A stretch of 21,236 nucleotides of DNA from positions 1 through 21,236 of the forward strand of contig CAYNKQ010000019.1 in NCBI GenBank assembly GCA_964397855.1, read 5' to 3'. The notes under the pieces were generated by a model. It was given only the letters and a program-made list of their open reading frames with translations. It searched no databases and was not told where the DNA came from. The DNA comes from UBA7683 sp964397855 (GTDB lineage Bacteria; Patescibacteriota; Saccharimonadia; Saccharimonadales; UBA7683). The translations under genes and the position numbers were made by a program. This document shows, piece by piece, positions 1 through 5,896 of the stretch. Within the stretch, counting starts at the first letter, position 1; each line of letters begins with the position of its first letter.

Positions 1-799
1 CGGGTACGCTCTCGGGCATAGTTTCGATAGCAAGATCTCCGCGCGCAACCATAACGGCATCGCTTTCGCGAACAATTTCTTCAATATTGTCTACGGCAGC
101 TTTAGTTTCTACCTTTGTGATTATCCGAACATCAGAAGAAAGGTTGGTCAGAAGTTTTTTTAAGTGCCGGATGTCGTCGGCAGTCTGAACAAAGCTTAAG
201 GCCACAAAGTCGATATCGTGTTCTGATCCAAATACAATGTCTTCTCGATCTTTTTTTGTAATAATATCACCCGCAAGATCGGTGTCTGGCAGATTAATCC
301 CTTTTCGTTGCATTAGAATGCCGTCATTTTCTACACGAATATGGACGACACCTTGCTGGACACTCGTTACGGTGCTTTTAACTTTGCCATCATAAATAAA
401 TACCCTATCACCACGTTTCACTTTTTTAGAAAGATCGTACTGAACCGGCAATATACCGCCTTCGGTATATTCAACTTTGTAGCCCAAACGAAGTTCTTGC
501 CCTGCACTAACATTGATAACACCGTCGAAGTCGCCTAGTCGTATCTTAGGACCCTGAAGGTCTTGCACGATTGCAACATGCTCGCCTAGATCTTTACTAG
601 CTTTACGAATCCACTTAATCTGCTCGGATCGTTCTTCATAGCTACCGTGACTAAAATTAAGTCGAAAGCCATTAACGCCGGCCTTGATCATTTCATGAAT
701 TGAATCGTATGTATTGGTGGCGGGGCCTACGGTGGCAAGGATCTTAGTGCGTTTAATCACATCTAAAGAAGACCCAGGTACTTGTTCATTTTTACTCAT
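1..799 (-). CDS. pyk: Pyruvate kinase, N-terminal part (cut by window edge)
   Basis: Pyruvate kinase converts phosphoenolpyruvate and ADP to pyruvate and ATP, the last step of glycolysis, in the cytoplasm. I translated the minus strand from the ATG at 797-799; it stays open for 266 residues to the window edge. Early residues read RTKILATVGPAT, then FRLNFSHG and VQDLQGPKIRLG, all typical of the family's N-terminal barrel. A small B-domain region follows (about residues 75-165), then DIDFVALSFVQ, the active-site lysine segment IITKVE, and MVARGDLAIE, which binds metal and phosphate. The rest of the barrel and the regulatory C domain lie outside the window. No Shine-Dalgarno is visible; an extended -10 box lies 10 bases before the start. 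Identification is very secure. Confidence 0.97.
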   Translation of the reverse strand, partial: MSKNEQVPGSSLDVIKRTKILATVGPATNTYDSIHEMIKAGVNGFRLNFSHGSYEERSEQIKWIRKASKDLGEHVAIVQDLQGPKIRLGDFDGVINVSAGQELRLGYKVEYTEGGILPVQYDLSKKVKRGDRVFIYDGKVKSTVTSVQQGVVHIRVENDGILMQRKGINLPDTDLAGDIITKKDREDIVFGSEHDIDFVALSFVQTADDIRHLKKLLTNLSSDVRIITKVETKAAVDNIEEIVRESDAVMVARGDLAIETMPESVP

Positions 800-809
800 A
801 TTACGTACC

Positions 810-818
810 AGTGTAACA
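810..818 (-). promoter_or_regulatory. Extended -10 promoter of pyk
   Basis: On the minus strand TG (818-817), one base, then TACACT (815-810) forms an extended -10 element. Ten bases separate it from the ATG, so the 5' UTR would be only a few bases. No good -35 was found. Confidence 0.5.
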
Positions 819-873
819 AAGCATAAAGATTATTAAAACTCTCAATAATGAATCGAGTAACTGCCCGAAGTAA

Positions 874-1235
874 TCATAACCCTCGCGAAGCGAGTCAACT
901 TCCCCGCCCATTCAACCAAACCCGAACCCTGGAGATTACGTCTTCTTGAGTCAAGGAGCTACTTGCCTGAACCAATAGACATATAGCTGTGAGGGATGCT
1001 TGTCATTGTAGCGACGCAAGAAAACGTGATCGGAGGGGTATCGAGGCTTGGGTGTTATGGGTGTGCTTTTATCTTACTTTTGGCGGCAAAAGGAAGGAGA
1101 GAAAGATACAAGAAGAAGCTGGTTGAGAGAGACGGAGCGCTGGAGAAGCTTGGGATGTAGAGGCAGGAAGCTGAATACTTGATGATTGGATCCCGTATCA
1201 AGTCCGGGATGACACCAGGAAAAGGATTTATTTAC
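874..1235 (+). repeat. Long dispersed structured repeat, copy A
   Basis: This stretch matches 20828-21236 in the same orientation. Near-identical blocks include the start at 907 (CCCATTCAACCAAACC), GAGGGATGCTTGTCAT (991-1006), TCGAGGCTTGGGTG (1041-1054), the run 1057-1092 ending in GGCGGCAAAAG, and the last 28 bases (1208-1235). Between the blocks the sequences differ strongly, but the differences preserve base pairing (see the hairpin entry). A CTCGC/GCGAG mini-hairpin (882-894) precedes it. Near the end is a palindrome ATCCCG (1190-1195) / CGGGAT (1205-1210); copy B has ATCCTG/CAGGAT at the same place. No transposase gene is present, and the small ORFs across it look like chance reading frames. 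Confidence 0.85.
907..1061 (+). ncRNA. Candidate structured RNA: long imperfect hairpin in repeat copy A
   Basis: The ends CCCAT (907-911) and ATGGG (1057-1061) pair, followed inward by CAaCCAAaCC with GGcTTGGGTG, CGA with TCG and ACCCT with GGGGT. Then comes a long arm at 934-952 that pairs with 1013-1031 in 17 of 19 positions, then GCTAC (958-962) with GTAGC (1008-1012), and a conserved apical part. The equivalent arms in copy B have quite different sequence but also pair. Wobble pairs (T937-G1028 and T930-G1035/1036) are allowed on the plus strand and would be A-C mismatches on the minus strand, so plus is the likelier transcript. I recognise no known RNA family, and transcription is not shown. 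Confidence 0.4.
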
Positions 1236-1278
1236 GAACTGATCTACCGCGGCGAAGAACAGCGACAAGGAGGACTTC

Positions 1279-1305
1279 ATGATAAAACACTTCGGGTTTA
1301 TTTAG
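1279..1305 (+). CDS. Possible 8-codon leader ORF with strong ribosome binding site
   Basis: AAGGAGG at 1267-1273 lies 5 bases before ATG at 1279. The frame reads MIKHFGFI and stops at TAG (1303-1305). It sits between repeat copy A and the gene starting at 1355. It may be a leader peptide, or a remnant of something displaced by the repeat. It could also be chance. Confidence 0.2.
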   Translation: MIKHFGFI

Positions 1306-1354
1306 TGAAAAAGTGTTCACTGCTCTTTAAGCCCAACTCTTCGATACTACGTAC

Positions 1355-2104
1355 ATGAGCAAAGAACATACCTACAAAGATTTCGATTTACCAACTAAAT
1401 TTTCAGAAGGAGAACATCACGTTACTCCAAAGTCGCGAGACCCAGAAGTCATAGCATTTAGAAAAAGTCGGCCAAGTGGCACCGCACTTGCTTACAGTGT
1501 ACGAAACGGCCTCGAAGTAGCGACTGGAGTACTTCGCCAAACTGCCGACACCAACAGTATTGGCTACGCTCGTGAAATAGTTGCAGCTAGCTTACTCGGA
1601 AGTTCATGGCACGAATTTGGAGAGAATGCTGAAGTTATGCGCCGAAGATTAAAACTATACCAACTTGTGCGACCCGAAGGAATTGAAAGGCCCGATGCTC
1701 AAGAAGTTACAGAAGAAGCAATTGCCTACCTTGAAGATACCATTCCTCATGCCGATCAAATCGCACTCTGTGTTGAGCGTGGTCTTACAAAAAACTTAGA
1801 AAAAAGACGGCAGCACTTTGGTAGACGACTTGGCAACGGCGCACTCATGCTTGCGGCAGCAGATGTTGCAAATATTGCTCATGATAATCCTAGCCTCAGC
1901 AACGTCCAGACTCAGGCCATGGTAAGAAACCGAAGCCTCGGACTCCTCAGCCACAGCCGAGAGCTTGGTACAAGAATTGGCCGGACGCTTTCGCTTGCGC
2001 AGTTCGTAACCGTTGGAAGCCCACTTTATGTCGAAGCATACAATGGAGCCCCCGATGATTTCCATCGGCCATACGTAAGTGCGCTAGCAGGAATTCCAGC
2101 TTAA
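1355..2104 (+). CDS. Hypothetical 249-residue, probably helical cytoplasmic protein
   Basis: I do not recognise this protein. It has no signal peptide and no membrane segment. After a polar N-terminus of about 30 residues it is rich in Ala, Leu, Glu and Arg, consistent with a mainly helical fold: ALAYSVRNGLEVATGVL near 44-60, a charged segment RRRLKLYQLVRPEG near 95-108, and helices around 115-170. The start ATG at 1355 has no Shine-Dalgarno; GATACT (1343-1348) lies 6 bases upstream, which fits a leaderless start like others in this window. It converges with the minus-strand gene at 2101: the two stop codons overlap inside a 10-bp palindrome. That the frame is real is supported by its length and clean stop at the convergent junction; function is unknown. 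Confidence 0.75.
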   Translation: MSKEHTYKDFDLPTKFSEGEHHVTPKSRDPEVIAFRKSRPSGTALAYSVRNGLEVATGVLRQTADTNSIGYAREIVAASLLGSSWHEFGENAEVMRRRLKLYQLVRPEGIERPDAQEVTEEAIAYLEDTIPHADQIALCVERGLTKNLEKRRQHFGRRLGNGALMLAAADVANIAHDNPSLSNVQTQAMVRNRSLGLLSHSRELGTRIGRTLSLAQFVTVGSPLYVEAYNGAPDDFHRPYVSALAGIPA

Positions 2105-2113
2105 AGCTGGAAT
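2093..2113. terminator. Palindrome holding both convergent stop codons
   Basis: ATTCCAGCTT (2093-2102), one A, then AAGCTGGAAT (2104-2113) is a perfect 10-bp inverted repeat. The TAA of the plus gene and the stop of the minus gene share its centre. On the plus side GTTTCTTCT follows, so it may act as a weak terminator in that direction; the minus side lacks a T-run. Confidence 0.45.
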
Positions 2114-2769
2114 GTTTCTTCTGCAAAAAATGGTTCACCGGCTTCGTACAGCTCACCAAGCAACTGCATATTGGGCAGCATGCTCTGACCAGAAAAGTCA
2201 GGCTTACTCTGCCAAAAATACTCAGCATGCTTATAGCTGTCCATGAGCTCACCTTTGGCATCTTCGCAGACAAGTAGCGAGAAGTGCGTAAAACTTTCAA
2301 GCGCAGATTCCTTAAACATTCTAAAGTACCCACTTCCCAGGAAGGTGAATTCACACTCTAGGCCAGTCCGACGTCGTACTAGCTCTGCCGCAGATTCAGA
2401 CACTGTAGCATCAGGCACAGGTACGCTATGCATAAAACCAATCTGATCTTTTAGTGGGTGGTTTAGCCTTTTGTATAGCAGAAAGGCGCCATCCGAAGCT
2501 CGGCGTATCACAAGAAATAGTATTGAGTGCGCCCGATCTGATATATCCTGCTGAGTTTTAAGAACACTCACACCGAGTCGACGGCCCTCAGAGGTAAGCT
2601 CGTACAATGCCTCATCATTTTTGCGAACGTAGCCCCGTGCGATCACTTTCTTAAGATGGTATGTGAATAGTTTGTTCTCAACCAAGTCGGGCTTAAGTTC
2701 ATTGAATCGCTGTGCGTTTGCAAGTGCAAGCTGATATACGATTGTTCGCTGAATGTGGTGATCAAGCAT
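2101..2769 (-). CDS. Winged-helix protein with C-terminal Nudix-like domain
   Basis: 222 residues. Residues 1-70 look like a winged helix: helices around VYQLALANAQRFNELKP and ENKLFTYHLKKVIARGYV, then ALYELTSEGRRL, a common wing pattern. Residues about 80-215 follow a Nudix fold (ILFLVIRR...FLLYKRLNHP...GFMHSVPVP). The Nudix box is degenerate: where active enzymes have REUxEExGU it reads AELVRRRTGLE, so the metal-binding glutamates are missing. I infer a ligand-sensing regulator rather than a hydrolase. In NrtR-type regulators the order is Nudix then helix-turn-helix; here it is reversed. Its ATG overlaps the stop of the upstream kinase by 8 bases (ATGCTTGA), so the two are co-translated. The ligand is unknown. 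Confidence 0.72.
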   Translation of the reverse strand: MLDHHIQRTIVYQLALANAQRFNELKPDLVENKLFTYHLKKVIARGYVRKNDEALYELTSEGRRLGVSVLKTQQDISDRAHSILFLVIRRASDGAFLLYKRLNHPLKDQIGFMHSVPVPDATVSESAAELVRRRTGLECEFTFLGSGYFRMFKESALESFTHFSLLVCEDAKGELMDSYKHAEYFWQSKPDFSGQSMLPNMQLLGELYEAGEPFFAEETFQL

Positions 2770-3370
2770 GCGATACCTTTGGCTTTATCAAATCCCCAAC
2801 AGGTCGAATGACGTCTGCTTCTATATCCGTGCTGTCAGTAACAACAATGTCCGGCGTCATGTGCACCAAAAAATTCTCTTGGTCTTTTACGGTCCGCCGC
2901 GTTAGGTCTCTTATCCCCGCGTATTCCTTACTGCTTTGGCGTGATCTACGTTCGTGCTCTTGAGGAGAAAGATCAAACGCGATTAGTACGATCTGGAACG
3001 AGTGCTCACTTGCAAAATGCTTTACATAATTAAAGCTTCTATCTACGCTAGCATCGAGTACCCAGCTTTGGTTCTTAGAGGTAGCCAGAAGATCCTTCAG
3101 CAGGAACGCCACATACTCATTCTTAAACTCATTGACTTCTTCTGTAGTAAAAGCTGGCCACAAACTTTCGATCACTCTCCTTATTGCATCGTTCTCAATT
3201 CGTACGGCATGCAGTGCCTGTTCAAGTTTTTTGGCGAGCGTGGTTTTACCCATATTGATAGCGCCTGAAAATACGACGAGGGTTCTACTGTTCGCCTCTA
3301 ATTCAAGGTGTTTCAAGCCGGGTCGATAGATTGTATCGATCTGAGAAAGTTTTTCTTGAGTAACATTCAT
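2762..3370 (-). CDS. P-loop kinase (AAA_33-like), substrate unknown
   Basis: 202 residues from the ATG at 3370. The Walker A motif is GAINMGKTT (36-44), in the style of small-molecule or nucleic-acid 5' kinases. IENDAIRR follows at about 62-69 where many such kinases have a substrate-contacting Asp, and WVLDAS near 102-107 is the likely second core strand. HERRSRQSSKEY resembles a lid with arginines. The ORF can be extended 6 codons to an ATG at 3388, but TATAAT (3377-3382) lies inside that extension exactly 6 bases before the ATG at 3370, which argues for a leaderless start there. The stop overlaps the winged-helix/Nudix gene. The pair may form a metabolite kinase with its sensor; the substrate cannot be told from sequence alone. 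Confidence 0.75.
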   Translation of the reverse strand: MNVTQEKLSQIDTIYRPGLKHLELEANSRTLVVFSGAINMGKTTLAKKLEQALHAVRIENDAIRRVIESLWPAFTTEEVNEFKNEYVAFLLKDLLATSKNQSWVLDASVDRSFNYVKHFASEHSFQIVLIAFDLSPQEHERRSRQSSKEYAGIRDLTRRTVKDQENFLVHMTPDIVVTDSTDIEADVIRPVGDLIKPKVSHA

Positions 3371-3376
3371 AGTTGC

Positions 3377-3382
3377 ATTATA
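3377..3382 (-). promoter_or_regulatory. -10 box of the kinase-regulator operon
   Basis: A consensus TATAAT on the minus strand, 6 bases before the ATG at 3370. No convincing -35 lies 16-18 bases upstream. The spacing implies transcription starts at or next to the start codon. Confidence 0.5.
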
Positions 3383-3415
3383 TGTCATGACACAACCAGA
3401 GCGAATTGAATATGC

Positions 3416-4885
3416 TTACTTGGTTGACTGGGAAGAAAGCCTTGATATAGCGAATATAAGCATTGGTGACATAAGTAGCAATGCGCCTACTGTGAATAGT
3501 TTAATACTTTCACCAGTACTGGCCAATGTTGCTTTTGCGGGCTTGGTGAATGGTGATTCATATGCACCCGAATCGTAAGCAGCTCCCTGGGGCCGAATTG
3601 CAAGTCGAGCATCTTGAGTGAGCCCCGCTACTGCAACACCCGAATCCACTGCAGGAGATCCCTGCTTTAGTGCCACCGTTGGTACATGGCCCCCGTTATC
3701 GGCAAGTGCTTCAAGCGTGGACGCAAGTCCACCCACACTATTTTGGTCAGAGATTTGCGTAAAGAAGGGCGTACAAGAAATATCGTCTGAGATATTACCA
3801 CCCAAAGACACAATCGAATTATTTGCCGCACCTAAACCTCCAAATCCACTAGAAATATTGGCCATTCCGCAGTTCAAGGCCGGATTGTCTTGCCCCGAAT
3901 TCGAAACTAAAACGTTTTTCAGAGTCAAAATAGTGCTAGCCACTCCAGCTGCGTCAAGCGCTCCACCAGCGGCGACAAGAGTCGTAGGGCCTCCGTACGG
4001 CGAAACTACTCCACTCATGCGAATAAACGTACTGTTAGTGATATTCATGCTTGATGAAGTCGTAGTTGGCTGATCGTGGATCACGATTACACCTGCTGCA
4101 TTTACTGCACTATCGGAAGTGATATCCGTTATCGTTATGTTAGAAAGATTCGCTGAGATTGGAGTGGTCACTGTCTGCGAGCCGGCAAATCCAGTACCTG
4201 AAAGTATCCCGTTTATTATCCCCGTATTCGAAATTCTCGAGATCGTCGTATTCTTAATCTCAGCATGTACCGTTGCTGTTGTACTGGTGGTTATAGGCAA
4301 GATGAGTAAGCCACCAGAATCAACAGTAAAGTCATGCATGTATACGTCGCTAATTACGAGCGACATTGGAGTCAGGGCTTCATTCACAGCCCCCATGAGG
4401 CCCCCAAGATTTGTGTCACTACCCGCACCGTCTAGCTCAACACGTTCAATAGTAGCTACATCACTTTCCGTAATAAATACTACAGCGTCGTAGATAGCTG
4501 TTATGCGAAGATCACTCAGCGCGAAGTCTCCGTCAACAGCCACACGATAAAACGATCGATATTGCCCGCCACCATTTATAGTAGTCAAGCCCATGCCTGC
4601 ACCGCGTACACTTACTGGCCTTATAATTTGCGGTAGGTCGGCATTCAAAACTATTGTTCCAGCCGGAATGCTTATAGTGTCGCTATTACCATCGCCAGCA
4701 AGACAATCCATATTAGTCTGGGCTTGATTATTAATGTTTACTATAGCCTCATTCAGACTACAGGCGCTCGGATGTAAATCTGTATCTACAGTTAATGACG
4801 CCGCTCGTGCTGATGGCGATCTAGCAAAAGTCAGCGCACTCGCAGCAAGTAAGCTGATTGCTAACAATTTAAATGTTTGTTTCAT
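3416..4885 (-). CDS. Secreted CSLREA-type surface protein with LASTG wall anchor
   Basis: 489 residues. The N-terminus is a signal peptide (MKQTFKLLAISLLAASALTF, then RSPSARAA with likely cleavage near 28-29). CSLNEAI (42-48) matches the CSLREA motif found near the start of many secreted repeat proteins. Residues about 70-390 are rich in Asn, Thr, Ser and Gly with short hydrophobic strands (SLVISDVYMHDF, SANLSNITITDI, SMNITNSTFIRM), as in a right-handed beta-helix. LADNGGHVPTVALKQGSP (394-411) and IRPQGAAYDSGAYE match the choice-of-anchor Q module. LASTG (454-458), a hydrophobic stretch and a short tail with Arg and Lys form a sortase-type signal of the LAxTG kind known for class E sortases. 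It is probably exposed on the cell surface, perhaps in host or polymer contact. No sortase gene lies in the window. A good AAGGAGG precedes the ATG but is in a hairpin. Confidence 0.85.
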   Translation of the reverse strand: MKQTFKLLAISLLAASALTFARSPSARAASLTVDTDLHPSACSLNEAIVNINNQAQTNMDCLAGDGNSDTISIPAGTIVLNADLPQIIRPVSVRGAGMGLTTINGGGQYRSFYRVAVDGDFALSDLRITAIYDAVVFITESDVATIERVELDGAGSDTNLGGLMGAVNEALTPMSLVISDVYMHDFTVDSGGLLILPITTSTTATVHAEIKNTTISRISNTGIINGILSGTGFAGSQTVTTPISANLSNITITDITSDSAVNAAGVIVIHDQPTTTSSSMNITNSTFIRMSGVVSPYGGPTTLVAAGGALDAAGVASTILTLKNVLVSNSGQDNPALNCGMANISSGFGGLGAANNSIVSLGGNISDDISCTPFFTQISDQNSVGGLASTLEALADNGGHVPTVALKQGSPAVDSGVAVAGLTQDARLAIRPQGAAYDSGAYESPFTKPAKATLASTGESIKLFTVGALLLMSPMLIFAISRLSSQSTK

Positions 4886-4888
4886 AGC

Positions 4889-4911
4889 CCTCCTTGTCTT
4901 AGTTCAAGGAG
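4889..4911 (-). promoter_or_regulatory. Hairpin that hides the ribosome binding site of the surface protein
   Basis: On the minus strand CTCCTTG (4911-4905), an 8-base loop, then CAAGGAG (4896-4890) forms a perfect 7-bp stem. The Shine-Dalgarno AAGGAGG (4895-4889), 3 bases before the ATG at 4885, is almost entirely within the 3' arm. Folding should block initiation until it is melted or bound, as in RNA thermometers or translational repressor sites. Confidence 0.5.
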
Positions 4912-5140
4912 TTGTCGTGGTGTTTACAAGCTTATTTTAGCATAAGCTTAAACTTCTAAGTAGTGATCCTGTTCTCAGATTCAGTCTAAGATATTGAAGG
5001 CTTTACGGAAAATCACTATGCGGCACCTACAAACCCTTCTCGAAGCGAGCTTCTGCGAGAGGGTCTTGTTTTCGAACGTCAGATTACATATCCACTTCGC
5101 GTCTATCAATTGGAGTTCGCTTTACTTTGGTTTCAGCCAT
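4912..5140. other. Intergenic region with two inverted repeats
   Basis: No gene seen. AAGCTTA (4928-4934) / TAAGCTT (4943-4949) is a perfect 7-bp inverted repeat upstream of the surface protein gene and may be an operator; TAAAAT lies in its centre on the minus strand. A second hairpin pairs 5033-5042 with 5056-5064, with one bulge, followed on the plus strand by CTTGTTTTC; no plus-strand gene upstream explains it as a terminator. Confidence 0.4.
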
Positions 5141-5166
5141 GAAAAAAGCCCAGCAAAAGCTGAGCT
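5141..5166 (-). terminator. Intrinsic terminator of tRNA-Glu
   Basis: On the minus strand AGCTCAGC (5166-5159), TTTT loop, GCTGGGCT (5154-5147) and then a T-run (5147-5142). Eight base pairs with one wobble, beginning 7 bases after the CCA end of the tRNA. Confidence 0.9.
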
Positions 5167-5173
5167 GTTTTCT

Positions 5174-5248
5174 TGGTGACCTCACGGAGAATCGAACTCC
5201 GATTGCCAGGATGAAAACCTGGTGTCCTAACCGTTAGACGATGAGGCC
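5174..5248 (-). tRNA. tRNA-Glu (anticodon UUC)
   Basis: Reading the minus strand, the acceptor GGCCTCA (5248-5242) pairs with TGAGGTC (5184-5178), with one wobble, followed by discriminator A and an encoded CCA (5176-5174). The anticodon stem CCAGG/CCTGG encloses the loop TTTTCAT, giving anticodon TTC. The T-arm CGGAG-TTCGATT-CTCCG is standard. The D-arm contains TAACGGTTAGGA. Total 75 nt with CCA. All arms fold without mismatch other than the wobble. Confidence 0.97.
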
Positions 5249-5449
5249 ACGTATGAGGTATCGCAGATTTTTGTGTTTACATAAAAATCTATGATCCGAT
5301 TACGTGGTTCTCATACCGAAGGTATGAGGCCGTAAACATAGAAATACCGGACGAAAATTATAGAGAATGTCTACAAATTACAATCAGATATTTACAATAT
5401 TCAGACTAGAAAACTATATCATAACAGATGAAGAAAGCCAAGCCTAAAA
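5249..5449 (-). promoter_or_regulatory. tRNA-Glu promoter and leader
   Basis: TATAAT on the minus strand at 5362-5357 is the likely -10; no strong -35 is seen. The roughly 100-base leader holds a perfect hairpin CTCATACC-TTC-GGTATGAG (around 5311-5330) and an AT-rich inverted repeat (AGATTTTT/AAAAATCT, around 5265-5290). The leader also has GGCCTCAT, identical to the first eight bases of the tRNA. The remainder up to 5449 shows no gene. Confidence 0.45.
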
Positions 5450-5878
5450 CTAGTGAGCTGCTGGTCGTACTCCGGCTGGCAACCAGAAAGATTTTTGTTT
5501 TTTAGTTCTTGATTCAATAAATGCGCTCCCGGATGGGGTTGATTTCTTGTAAAGATACTGTGCTCGAGATTCCTCTGTAGCCTGAACTACTATACGATCG
5601 GCGTAGTCCGCATTCCATAGACGAAGTAACGAACCGTATACAGAACCAAGACTCATGTTCTCTAGGTTCCCAACCGAGCCTGCAAGATCGTAGTACCCCA
5701 AAGGACACAATTCATTCGCACCTTCCGTTATCTGTTCAACTGTTATTGGGTCTTCACCTATATCAGGAAGGGTCTCATATACAACATGTATCCGCGCATC
5801 TCCTCGACTAGCAGGCAGTATCTGCTCACCATTCAATCTATAGTTACCTGGGCCATGTACAAAGTTGTTGCTCCTCAT
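5450..5878 (-). CDS. Hypothetical 142-residue protein downstream of umuC
   Basis: I do not recognise this protein. It has no signal peptide or membrane segment. The middle (ITVEQITEGANEL near 64-76, then SLGSVYGSLLRLWNADYADR near 97-116 and RAQYLYKK near 124-131) resembles the recognition helix and wing of a PadR- or Fur-like winged helix, but this is a weak impression. The C-terminus is basic and polar (ESRTKKQKSFWLP). It starts 10 bases after the umuC stop. A perfect extended -10 (TG-G-TATAAT) overlaps the umuC stop and ends 9 bases before the ATG, so the gene can be transcribed alone, almost without a leader. Two Cys-poor halves and no repeats. Confidence 0.7.
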   Translation of the reverse strand: MRSNNFVHGPGNYRLNGEQILPASRGDARIHVVYETLPDIGEDPITVEQITEGANELCPLGYYDLAGSVGNLENMSLGSVYGSLLRLWNADYADRIVVQATEESRAQYLYKKSTPSGSAFIESRTKKQKSFWLPAGVRPAAH

Positions 5879-5887
5879 ACTATCACT

Positions 5888-5896
5888 ATTATACCA
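5888..5896 (-). promoter_or_regulatory. Extended -10 promoter at the umuC stop codon
   Basis: On the minus strand TG (5896-5895), G, then TATAAT (5893-5888), followed by 9 bases and the ATG at 5878. The TAA stop of umuC (5891-5889) is part of the box. This gives the 142-residue gene its own start with a 5' UTR of about 0-3 bases. Confidence 0.55.

Noticed and set aside
341..538. Open frame on the plus strand within pyruvate kinase
   Set aside because: It is the antisense of a clear, conserved coding sequence.
874..1235. Insertion sequence or transposon
   Set aside because: No transposase frame, terminal inverted repeats or target-site duplication could be seen around either copy.
1074..1280. 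68-residue minus-strand frame
   Set aside because: It lies almost entirely in repeat copy A and reads through palindromes; the corresponding frame is not kept in copy B.
1947..2354. 135-residue minus-strand frame
   Set aside because: It spans the 3' ends of two convergent genes in the wrong frame and has no recognisable domain.
3618..4073. 151-residue plus-strand frame (and 4119-4493)
   Set aside because: Antisense to the surface protein, whose Thr/Ser/Ala-rich codons leave long open frames on the other strand.
5033..5072. Plus-strand hairpin followed by CTTGTTTTC as a terminator
   Set aside because: No plus-strand transcription unit lies upstream, and the T-run is interrupted; kept only as an intergenic inverted repeat.
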